This document shows, piece by piece, positions 8,852-16,501 of a DNA stretch of 64,000 nt. The stretch covers positions 124,001 to 188,000 of the forward strand of contig SMSL01000001.1 in NCBI GenBank assembly GCA_007859995.1, given 5' to 3'. Positions within the stretch are counted from its first letter, which is position 1. Each line of letters begins with the position of its first letter. Position numbers and translations under genes: made by a program. Source of the DNA: Candidatus Brocadiaceae bacterium S225 (GTDB taxonomy: Bacteria > Planctomycetota > Brocadiia > Brocadiales > Scalinduaceae). The notes beneath the pieces were generated by a model. It was not told the origin of the DNA. It did no database searches and was given only the letters and a program-made list of their open reading frames with translations.

Positions 8852-10639
8852 TTAGACATCATGGTTAAGAATGCGTAATAACATTAATGTTTTCCTCTTG
8901 ATACGTTTCGTATCAGGGACAATCTTTGGCCCGCTCTTCCATTCCACTTTCACGTAAGATGGGTTGGGTTGCTCCTCAAGAATGAGTTCATAATTGAGAC
9001 TTGAAAGAAGATAAAGATTTCTCTTCTCTAATAAAACAAAATCACCAGGAACAGTTTCTTTGGTAAGTTGTCTCACTGACTCTTCCTTAGATGCATTTAC
9101 ATCAGAAGGAATACATGGATAAGGTGGGTTCTCCAGTCCATATATAAGCTTTGCGTTACCTACCATAAAAAGAACAACTCTTTTGTTACCGGTTTTTTCA
9201 TTTACTGTTTTGGTAAATTCTCTGAAAGTAGAATTGTTTCCAATATTTGGAAGGCTTAAGTTTACGGTAATAATAAGAAAAATTAAAAAAGCGGTGAAAA
9301 CATTTATTATCGCAGAGAACCTCTTTTTTGTGGCAACAACTAAAAGCACTCCTCCAATAACAAAAGCAACCACGCCGGACGGATACAAATAGGCGGAATT
9401 GAGTCTTTCCGGAACAGAACCGGAAACAAAAATAATCAAAGCTCCCAGAATGAAAACCAGACATGTAAGTAAAAGTCCGTATATAAACACACCTCTTTTT
9501 CTTGAGTTGACGGATATTTCCGCGGTTTCACCGCATCTGATCAGTAGATGGATATGATTGGCAATAAGTACTGCGGCAGCAGGTATGGCCGGTAAAAGAT
9601 AATATTCCCTCCTTGAAGACATTAAAGAGAAAAAGATGAGCAGAGAAAAAAACCATATTCCGAATGGTTCTCTTTTATGCTTTATCTTTATATCCCGCCA
9701 CCATGTAATCAAAGCTCCTGGCAAGAAGATAGACCAGGGAAAGAGAAACGTGAATGGAGCTTCCAGGTAAATCCATGGAGGATTCTTATGGTCTAAAGGA
9801 ACGGCAACTCTCTTTAGATTTTCCTGTATAACCATACGCAGAGGCAATGGTAGACCGTTATCAGAACCGGTTACCAGATAGATATATATTCCATTTATCG
9901 TATTAAGTATGTCCCCCAGTATCCAGAACCACAGCCCAAAATAAGTGGCTCCTGCCATAGCGGCGCCGGCAGTGATATGAAATAAGAATCTCCAGGACAG
10001 AGATTTCAACCCAATGCTGAAAACCCTGTGGCACAGGATGACAAGAAGGGGAAGCCCTCCAATCAGTCCTTTGATATGACAATTGATACCAATAGTGAAG
10101 CCCACCAGCAACCACCAGAATACCTGATTTTCATGAGCGTTCTTAAAATATATCCAAAGTATTATCAGGAAAAGAAGCAGGCTCAACATATCCGATGAAG
10201 CAACACGTCCAATATGATACATTTGAAAGGATGTTAAGGTTACCAAAGCGCTGGTTAGCCCTATCCCGCAATCTAAGAAGAGTGAGACAAGTTTATAAAT
10301 AAGGAAAGGAATGAGGAAGCTGGCCAGAACGGTCGGAAAACGAATTATCCATTCGTTAAGCTGCTGGCTTCCGATAATCCTTTTAACGCCAAGGATCGCC
10401 CAATAGGACAAGACGGGTTTGTCCCAATAAATCTGTCCGTTTATCGTTGGCGTTATCCAATTATCTGCAAGTTCCATTTCCCTTGCTATTTCACCCCAGC
10501 GCCCTTCGGAATGAGATAAGGGAAGAGTACCAATATTCACAAAATATACCAGTAAACCCACTATGAGCAGAATAACGATGTCTCTGCCTCTTTTATCAGG
10601 ACAGATTGATTTAAGTTTTACTATATAATTGGTTTCCAT
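8852..10639 (-). CDS. ArnT-like membrane glycosyltransferase, divergent copy
   Basis: A 595-residue polytopic protein of the ArnT/PMT superfamily. The first periplasmic loop reads LPLSHSEGRWGEIAREMEL at about 45-63, then NGQIYWDKPVLSYW; the acidic pair that is Asp-Glu in the neighbouring copies is Ser-Glu here, so activity or specificity may differ. A run of hydrophobic helices spans roughly 20-480 and a soluble C-terminal part follows. It is the middle gene of the three-gene ArnT-like operon, 60 bp after the first gene and 21 bp before arnT. Substrate unknown; it could add another undecaprenyl-phosphate-linked sugar to lipid A or a protein. Confidence 0.8.
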   Translation of the reverse strand: METNYIVKLKSICPDKRGRDIVILLIVGLLVYFVNIGTLPLSHSEGRWGEIAREMELADNWITPTINGQIYWDKPVLSYWAILGVKRIIGSQQLNEWIIRFPTVLASFLIPFLIYKLVSLFLDCGIGLTSALVTLTSFQMYHIGRVASSDMLSLLLFLIILWIYFKNAHENQVFWWLLVGFTIGINCHIKGLIGGLPLLVILCHRVFSIGLKSLSWRFLFHITAGAAMAGATYFGLWFWILGDILNTINGIYIYLVTGSDNGLPLPLRMVIQENLKRVAVPLDHKNPPWIYLEAPFTFLFPWSIFLPGALITWWRDIKIKHKREPFGIWFFSLLIFFSLMSSRREYYLLPAIPAAAVLIANHIHLLIRCGETAEISVNSRKRGVFIYGLLLTCLVFILGALIIFVSGSVPERLNSAYLYPSGVVAFVIGGVLLVVATKKRFSAIINVFTAFLIFLIITVNLSLPNIGNNSTFREFTKTVNEKTGNKRVVLFMVGNAKLIYGLENPPYPCIPSDVNASKEESVRQLTKETVPGDFVLLEKRNLYLLSSLNYELILEEQPNPSYVKVEWKSGPKIVPDTKRIKRKTLMLLRILNHDV

Positions 10640-10698
10640 AGAAATGAAGAGTTATGCCTGATATTATGAATAGCAAAAAATGATTTGCTGCTCATTCT

Positions 10699-12318
10699 TT
10701 ATTTACCTTCGCTACTCACGAGTTTAATGTACCTCTTATTTACATGCTCCGAAAGAAGAACATTGGGGAACACCTCACTGATGCTTTTATATAATGGCGC
10801 ACTACCATGCCTGTCCACTACGAGCATAAGCACACTATAGTTCCTGCCTAAAGATTCTATGTTGTCTAACCCATGGATAGGCATGATGTAACGGTTCGTA
10901 TAAAATGGAACAATAGCCCTGGTGATCTCATCAGGTTGAAATGCGTAAAGGGGCCCTTCTCTTGCTGTCAGTATTTTACCCAGCTTCTCGCAAAATGGTC
11001 TGAAACTCTTGTGTTCATTTATATACGGATAAAAAGTGAGCACACCGGAGAGATAAATCAGGCCCAATAATATTGAAACACTACGGAGTTTAATAATCTT
11101 GTTTTTAATAAATGAGCGAAAGGCCGCAATAAAACAAATTGCCAACACCGGTATTGACAAAATAAACGGAGCAGTCGCAAATAGATCGTGCTTGAAAGCC
11201 TTGATGATAAATACAACAATACCAATACCGAAAAAGCAGAGGAGAGACCACTGGCTTAGCCTGTCAACCCGGCTATTAACCTTACGGGTTTCCACATCAT
11301 GAAACCATAGACCGGTAAGTATAGCGATGGGAGGAAAGATGGGTACAAGGTAAATACCGCGCTTGGTCCCCGCAAGTGAGAGCATGAGAAGACCTGACAT
11401 AAACCATAAGAGGAGAAAGAGTCTTCTTTTTTCAGGAACCCCTTTGCGGCAGACAGAGAAGAGTACGGCAGGCGTCAATATACTCCACGGCAAAAAAAGT
11501 TGCCAATAGTTAACTAAATAAGTGTAGACGACATCTTTGTGTCCGCCCGTATATCCGCTCCCCGGAACAAAACGTTGAAGGTTGTTATGGATCAGAAAAG
11601 TATTGATATACTCCCAGGAACCCTCTTTCCAGAGGAACCACAACCAGGGAGCGATACAGACACTGACGATAACAATACCGATCCAGGGCCTGGCTCTTTT
11701 TATCTCTCGCCACTCCTTTATCCATACTATCCAGCACAAGAACAGCAGGGCGGGAAACACGATGCCTACAAATCCTTTGGCAAAAAATCCCCCCGTAGTA
11801 AAGATGTAGCAGATTGTATAATAAATCCATTTTTTCTCTACCTCTGCAGTTAAAGCCAGATAAAGCCAGTAGACGGTACCGGTTACAAAGAAGACAAGAG
11901 AGGGATCCACGAGTGATTTGTGATTGATATAAAAGAACTCGGTGCTTAAGGCAAGAACCATGCAAGACCACATGGCAGCATTCCGTCCGAACATCCTTCT
12001 ACTCAAAAGATATGTAAACACCAGTGTTCCCAATCCGAAAAAGAGAGATGGAATTCTGGCCGCGCTTGCCGAAGGACCTCCAAATATTTTGTAGGAGAGA
12101 GCCACACACCAGAAATAGAGAGGCGGTTTTTCGAGAAACGGTTCACCATTAAGCCGCGGCACAGCGAGGGAAACGTTGTCATCAAGGAACTCACGGCCAA
12201 TTTCAGCAACACGAGGCTCATCAGATGTCCATAGATCATGGTCAAATATCCCCACAAACGATACCGCGAGGATAATGGCCACAAACCAGTATCGGGAAAC
12301 CAATTCTTTAAATATCAC
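10699..12318 (-). CDS. ArnT-like lipid A glycosyltransferase, copy 2
   Basis: A 539-residue paralogue of the gene at 3.1-4.7 kb; the two agree over most of their length. Shared marks are SRYWFVAIIL at 9-18, DHDLWTSDEPRVAEIGREF in the first periplasmic loop with the Asp-Glu pair, NGEPFLEKPPLYFW and a long array of membrane helices, ending in a soluble C-terminal part with FYTNRYIMPIHGL. It leads a three-gene operon of ArnT-like proteins and has its own PmrA-box-like promoter 94 bp upstream. The duplication of gene and promoter type suggests an ancestral copy event of the whole unit. ArnT-type chemistry is inferred from the family. Confidence 0.83.
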   Translation of the reverse strand: MIFKELVSRYWFVAIILAVSFVGIFDHDLWTSDEPRVAEIGREFLDDNVSLAVPRLNGEPFLEKPPLYFWCVALSYKIFGGPSASAARIPSLFFGLGTLVFTYLLSRRMFGRNAAMWSCMVLALSTEFFYINHKSLVDPSLVFFVTGTVYWLYLALTAEVEKKWIYYTICYIFTTGGFFAKGFVGIVFPALLFLCWIVWIKEWREIKRARPWIGIVIVSVCIAPWLWFLWKEGSWEYINTFLIHNNLQRFVPGSGYTGGHKDVVYTYLVNYWQLFLPWSILTPAVLFSVCRKGVPEKRRLFLLLWFMSGLLMLSLAGTKRGIYLVPIFPPIAILTGLWFHDVETRKVNSRVDRLSQWSLLCFFGIGIVVFIIKAFKHDLFATAPFILSIPVLAICFIAAFRSFIKNKIIKLRSVSILLGLIYLSGVLTFYPYINEHKSFRPFCEKLGKILTAREGPLYAFQPDEITRAIVPFYTNRYIMPIHGLDNIESLGRNYSVLMLVVDRHGSAPLYKSISEVFPNVLLSEHVNKRYIKLVSSEGK

Positions 12319-12393
12319 CTTCTGCTTAACATTCTAAAATCCCAATGGAAAAATTATGCATATTCGATAAAGTTAATAGAGAAACTAACATTT

Positions 12394-12449
12394 ATAATAT
12401 ACAAAGCCAACATTAAGAGATGGTGAAGGGAAGATTAAAAAATGGTAAC
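12394..12449 (-). promoter_or_regulatory. PmrA-box-like promoter 3, upstream of the arnT-like operon
   Basis: In gene direction: GTTACC (12449-12444, weak), TTTAAT (12439-12434), CTTCAC (12428-12423), CTTAAT (12417-12412), then TATTAT (12399-12394) as -10 after 12 bp. Spacing and half-site order are the same as in promoter 1. The remaining 12450-12669 shows no gene or clear signal. Confidence 0.78.
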
Positions 12450-12669
12450 GATGTGTATTTTCTCACAGGTAAACAAGGGGCTTGTTGTTAGTGAACTATG
12501 GTTACATCAGATGTGCTTCATTTGAAAGAATTCTGATCTAAATCGGATGATTTGAAGTATGCCAGCATTCTCGATAATCAAAAAATGAGATTCAAGAGAG
12601 ACAGAGTTTAGAATAAATAGTTGGAGGAGAGATACAGTGAAGTCACTTTAGAACTTTCACGCTATTGAA

Positions 12670-13968
12670 TCAGAGCACTACATGGGACATTTTTCTGGCT
12701 TTCTTCCTGTAACTGAGGTTTGTCCCGATGCGGTAAACAATGCCTCGTGGACTACGCAAACTTCTCCTGAGTATATTTTTCATTTCATAGGTTTTATGAA
12801 AAATCCACCAGTACCCCTCCTGCAGTTCTCTGACAGTCATTTTTGCAGGCTTAAAGACTACCTCACCGGTATGGTATTTAGACCAGTCACTGTCACTAAT
12901 TCTTCCATCCTTAACCATGTCATCGTACAGTTTAGTTCCGGGGAATGGTGTCAGTATATGGAACTGGGCAGCATCAATCTTGTTTTCCATAATAAAATTA
13001 AAGGTCCTTTCAAAGACATCAGGTCCATCTCCATCGAGTCCGAAGATAAAACTGCCAACGATATTAATCCCGACACCATGAATTCTTTTAATAGCTTCTC
13101 TGTAGCCATCGGGTGAGTTCCACGATTTACTGATCTTTCTTAGATTTTCGTCTGATAATGTTTCAAACCCTATAAACGCATACCTGCCGCCGCTTCTGGC
13201 ATATAATGAAAGCAGCTCCTCGTCTTTAGCAAAATTCAGTGTTGTCTGGCCGCCCCATTTAAGATTTAAAGGAATCAGCTTCTTAAAAAGGCTTTTGGCA
13301 AAACCAGCCCGCCCTGTAATGTTATCATCTATAAAAAAGAACTCTTTCGAGTTGAGCCCTTTGATCTCTTCGATAACGTCTTCTACAGGCCTTACCCTGA
13401 ACTCCTGTCCAAAAAAAGCGGTAACGGTACAAAACTCACAGTTAAATGGACATCCACGTGTAGCCTGAACAGAGTAAAACGATGAATACATACTGCTGTC
13501 CAACAGGTCTCTGCGGGGAATAGCCATACCAGACATCTCTATTAATGTATCCGCTTTATAGATTTTCTTTAATTCACCTTTTTCACAATCACGAAGCAGC
13601 CTCTTCCACACGGCCTCTGCCTCACCAACTACAACTGAGTCAGCATGTTGCAGTGCTTCATCCGGAAGCGCGGACACATGGACCCCTCCCATAACGACCT
13701 TCACGCCCCTGCTTCTGAACCCGTCAGCTATCTTACAGGCGTTTGTAATATCTGCCGTATAGGAAGTAATGCCAACGAGATCAACTTTTTTGCCATAATC
13801 TACAGGAGTGGTACGTGCATCATGGATCTCAACATCCCAGTCGGAGGGAGTCAGTGCGGCAATAGTCGGAAGCGCCATGCGTACAAATCCGGCCTTCCCG
13901 CTATTAGAGAGCTTCCCCCAATAACCTCGTTGACTGTCAGGGAGTATTAAAAGTAATTTTTTATTCAT
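12670..13968 (-). CDS. B12-binding-domain radical SAM protein
   Basis: A 432-residue enzyme with an N-terminal cobalamin-binding-like domain (about 1-135; VDLVGITSYTADITNA and VKVVMGGVHVSALPDEAL are typical) and a radical SAM core whose cluster motif GCPFNCEFC places Cys at 173, 177 and 180. Later ITGRAGFAKSLFKKL and NIVGSFIFGLDGD fit the barrel of this class, which includes B12-dependent methyltransferases and ring-modifying enzymes. The substrate is not recognisable. It lies between the arnT-like operon and the methyltransferase pair but has no PmrA-box-like element; its ATG is followed upstream by an AT-rich gap with an IS630 remnant. Confidence 0.82.
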   Translation of the reverse strand: MNKKLLLILPDSQRGYWGKLSNSGKAGFVRMALPTIAALTPSDWDVEIHDARTTPVDYGKKVDLVGITSYTADITNACKIADGFRSRGVKVVMGGVHVSALPDEALQHADSVVVGEAEAVWKRLLRDCEKGELKKIYKADTLIEMSGMAIPRRDLLDSSMYSSFYSVQATRGCPFNCEFCTVTAFFGQEFRVRPVEDVIEEIKGLNSKEFFFIDDNITGRAGFAKSLFKKLIPLNLKWGGQTTLNFAKDEELLSLYARSGGRYAFIGFETLSDENLRKISKSWNSPDGYREAIKRIHGVGINIVGSFIFGLDGDGPDVFERTFNFIMENKIDAAQFHILTPFPGTKLYDDMVKDGRISDSDWSKYHTGEVVFKPAKMTVRELQEGYWWIFHKTYEMKNILRRSLRSPRGIVYRIGTNLSYRKKARKMSHVVL

Positions 13969-14050
13969 ACGGTTAAAAATAAAGTTACATCTACAGATTT
14001 ATTATGGAATGAGCATATTTAAACGGATCACTGCTCGAACTCTCCTGCTA

Positions 14051-14253
14051 TTAATAGCGCATTTGGTTCGCCTTTTTATAACGATTTAAATAATTCTTAA
14101 TTGTCTCATCATCAAGCAAGAGCACTTCTACAACTGCCAGGATTGTCCATACCGTGCCAGGAAGTATAACCGATTTTATACGATCTGCTTCTCGTTTTTC
14201 CTTGGCCTCTTTATGCCCAGTATTTCTTCTTGTGATAGTGTAAAAGTCGTCAT
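14051..14253 (-). pseudogene. IS630-family transposase N-terminal remnant, frameshifted
   Basis: On the minus strand an ATG at 14253 gives MTTFTLSQEEILGIKR and then runs into a stop; a second frame continues with HKEAKEKREADRIKS and VVEVLLLDDETIKNYLNRYK to a TAA at 14051. Together these look like the N-terminal helix-turn-helix of IS630-type transposases (pattern READRIK, LLLDxxTIxxYxxRY). The frame change lies near 14215 and no DDE catalytic part follows, so only about 65 codons of a dead element remain. Confidence 0.6.
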
Positions 14254-14326
14254 ATAAGCATTATGACATATTCAAACTCGTTTGTATCGAGAATTCATAA
14301 TTATTTTTCGTGACTGGTACATCATC

Positions 14327-14512
14327 CTAAACCTGATGATTGAGATATACCCCTGACTTATGAGTATTACGATAAACATTTTTTAATATAAACAAAATAC
14401 AAATCATGGAACCCCATATAATAAAACCAGTCACTAACTGACTACTATTACCAAAAAAACATACATACTTCTCTCGAATCCGTACAAGGAAGAGCCCGTC
14501 AGCCTTCATCAT
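14327..14512 (-). CDS. Possible small single-pass membrane protein
   Basis: A 61-residue frame starting with two Met codons. The start is preceded at 6-7 bp by GGGAGGGG, a strong ribosome binding site, which is the main reason to list it. A hydrophobic segment near residues 25-44 (VTGFIIWGSMICILFILK) would span the membrane. No family is recognised; the surrounding gap holds transposon debris, so it may be a chance frame. Confidence 0.35.
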   Translation of the reverse strand: MMKADGLFLVRIREKYVCFFGNSSQLVTGFIIWGSMICILFILKNVYRNTHKSGVYLNHQV

Positions 14513-14609
14513 AAATACCCCTCCCGAGTGTAAACCGATAGAAAGATATAGTGGTAAAACCGATAGATTCCTGTCTGTCCGTTCAGGCGGGTGAAAACAG
14601 TGATACGCT

Positions 14610-14657
14610 CCTCTCTTTCGAGAGGATTCAAGTCTTGGATTCCTCTCGAAAGAGAGG
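14610..14657. repeat. 17-bp perfect inverted repeat, 14-bp loop
   Basis: Arms CCTCTCTTTCGAGAGGA (14610-14626) and its exact complement (14641-14657) surround 14 bp. Each arm is itself nearly palindromic (CCTCTC-TTTC-GAGAGG), so either a long hairpin or two small ones can form. It lies 80 bp past the 3' end of the ICMT-like gene without a U-run; a mobile-element relic is as likely as a transcription end. Confidence 0.6.
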
Positions 14658-14737
14658 GCTGCTGTCTCAGAATGTCATTCTAACACAGCCAGTTTGCCGG
14701 TGGTTTATTGTGCAGATTAATTAAAACTGCTGAAGGC

Positions 14738-15538
14738 TCAGGTGGATAGTTTCCCCGTTTTCTTCAAATAACGTGTTACGCAGTAAAATATAACAATTGG
14801 TATCAGGCATAAAGAGAGCACCTGTATAACGCTTTTATTTGCATCATATCCGGAATGTACGATTTTCTCCCACATCGCTAAAACAACGACACTGCTGACC
14901 CATATGCACATCATGTTGTACTCTTTCCTTATGAAACGCAGCCAGTCGAAACTTCCACTACTCAGCGTATTTCTGATACCGGAAAATCGCGGAATAAATC
15001 GAGGCACCGTATTACAATATTTCTCGTATTCCTCACCAAACTTTCTTCCCAGAAAATCTTCCTCCGCCATCACAATGGCTAAATATCCAAAGATGAAGAA
15101 GCTATACGAAAGAATATATCCCCACGTTGAATTATAGATAATACCCATACCGATGATAATCAAGATATTTCCAAAGTAGAGGGGATTGCGGGAATGGGAA
15201 AAAATGCCCCCCTGTACAAACCTGTCCGCCGTTATCTTCTTATCTCTTCCGCCCCTTTTGATGTAGTCTTTGCCTATCACCAATGCCCTCAAAACCTGCC
15301 CGGATATTGCTATAGCAAAGCCCACACCATCCATACAATTATCATAAAACGCACTATCAAAGATAAATCCTGGCTTTGTACTGAATACCAAAATGATCCC
15401 AACCACGAAAAACATCATATTTCGATACCGAAACAGAAAGTTACCGGCACTTATCATAAACTGTCTGAAAATGCCCGTACGGTTACGATGTAATATTTTA
15501 TTTTCTACCATACTATTATTTTTCATATCAGATAACAT
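14738..15538 (-). CDS. ICMT/PEMT-like integral membrane methyltransferase
   Basis: A 266-residue polytopic protein with about five hydrophobic segments. The family signature lies in the middle: GGIFSHSRNPLYFGNILIIIG (near 110-130) and MAEEDFLGRKFGEEYEKYC with VPRFIPR, the SAM-binding His/Arg/Glu region shared by isoprenylcysteine carboxyl methyltransferases and phospholipid methyltransferases. Substrates in bacteria are diverse and mostly unknown. It follows the CmoA-like gene by 43 bp and would be cotranscribed from promoter 4, so I infer action on a membrane lipid or envelope component under the same stimulus as the arn genes. Confidence 0.78.
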   Translation of the reverse strand: MLSDMKNNSMVENKILHRNRTGIFRQFMISAGNFLFRYRNMMFFVVGIILVFSTKPGFIFDSAFYDNCMDGVGFAIAISGQVLRALVIGKDYIKRGGRDKKITADRFVQGGIFSHSRNPLYFGNILIIIGMGIIYNSTWGYILSYSFFIFGYLAIVMAEEDFLGRKFGEEYEKYCNTVPRFIPRFSGIRNTLSSGSFDWLRFIRKEYNMMCIWVSSVVVLAMWEKIVHSGYDANKSVIQVLSLCLIPIVIFYCVTRYLKKTGKLST

Positions 15539-15581
15539 TACTCTATTTTCATCTGGAAACAGAGATATTATCTTGCGATTG

Positions 15582-16325
15582 TTAACTGCTTTTTAATGCT
15601 ACCACACCACAAAAATTGTACCACTTGAAGAAGGTATCGTAGTGGACAAACCCGGATTTTTTTAAGAGGGCTTTATTCTCATCTAATCGGTATGGTACGA
15701 GAATATTTTCTAACGCCTCTCTCTTTTGTGCTATTTCCAATTCCGTATACCCATTTTTTTTCTTCATCTCATAGTAGTATTTAATGAACATCCTGTTAAA
15801 ATCTGAGTTATTGCCCAGTACTTTCTCCAGAAGAATCAAACAACCGTTTGCATTTAGTCCATTAAAGATACTTTTTATCACTTGTTCCCGATGCAATGGA
15901 CGTACGAATTGCAGGGTCAGATTCATAACAACAACAGATGCATTTGTGATATTAACCCCATTATTCAGGTCTGCGCATATGAGTGAATAATCTTTGGTCA
16001 ATTTGTTTTCTGCAAACCGTTCCCCGCACTTGTCCAGCATATTCTGAGAATAGTCAATACCAATATATTTTACATCCATTTTTGCAGCCGTTGTTACAGC
16101 ATCACATATGTTAGAAAGAGTAATACCGGTCGAGCATCCCAGATCATAAATATTCGTACCGTCCACCGCAAAGTCTACGGCTATTTCGCACATCATCCTT
16201 TGCAATTCTTTATAGAAAGGGACTGACCGTTCAAGCATGTCATCGAAGACTGCAGCCGTCTCCTTTCCGAAATTAAAGTCAGACACCTTGTCCTTCTTAT
16301 CGACAAATATTTTGTCTTTACTCAT
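15582..16325 (-). CDS. CmoA-like carboxy-SAM synthase / SAM-dependent methyltransferase
   Basis: Aligns along its length with CmoA, which makes carboxy-S-adenosylmethionine from SAM and prephenate. Shared features are DFNFGKETAAVFDDMLERSVPFY at the N-terminus (start of this stretch near residue 12), IYDLGCSTG in the SAM site, VVMNLTLQFV, LLEKV, NGYTELEIAQKREALENI and a C-terminal FKWYNFCGVVALK. The Arg in QKR corresponds by my count to E. coli Arg199, which binds the carboxylate of the product. I chose the second Met (16325), giving MSKDKIFVDKKDKVS, as it matches the family start; a longer frame opens at 16364. No CmoB is in the window, and its partner is an ICMT-like protein, so a role outside tRNA is possible. 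Confidence 0.75.
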   Translation of the reverse strand: MSKDKIFVDKKDKVSDFNFGKETAAVFDDMLERSVPFYKELQRMMCEIAVDFAVDGTNIYDLGCSTGITLSNICDAVTTAAKMDVKYIGIDYSQNMLDKCGERFAENKLTKDYSLICADLNNGVNITNASVVVMNLTLQFVRPLHREQVIKSIFNGLNANGCLILLEKVLGNNSDFNRMFIKYYYEMKKKNGYTELEIAQKREALENILVPYRLDENKALLKKSGFVHYDTFFKWYNFCGVVALKSS

Positions 16326-16394
16326 TGTTCTTGATATACTGCGACGCTTATGGCAAATTAACAAGGTTCTGTTATCATATATTACACGACTAAC

Positions 16395-16449
16395 ACTATA
16401 GCAAAATAAACATTAAGGAACAGTGAACAGAACATTAATAAATATTAAT
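16395..16449 (-). promoter_or_regulatory. PmrA-box-like promoter 4, upstream of the cmoA-like/ICMT-like pair
   Basis: In gene direction: ATTAAT (16449-16444), ATTAAT (16439-16434), GTTCAC (16428-16423), CTTAAT (16417-16412), then TATAGT (16400-16395) as -10 after 11 bp. Same 10/11/11 phasing as the other copies. The predicted transcription start would lie about 60 bp before the chosen ATG. Confidence 0.8.
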
Positions 16450-16475
16450 ATTCTGTCTATTAAAAAAGCAATTCT

Positions 16476-16501
16476 GTTGAGTTCGCTCCGCTTGACACAA
16501 C
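16476..16501. repeat. REP-type element at the end of the RND gene
   Basis: GTTG and CAAC bracket a core TTCGCTCCGCTT, the same core as the palindrome at 7039-7064 (TTCGCTTCGCTT). The outer arms are shorter and imperfect. It abuts the stop codon of the RND transporter gene. Confidence 0.45.
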
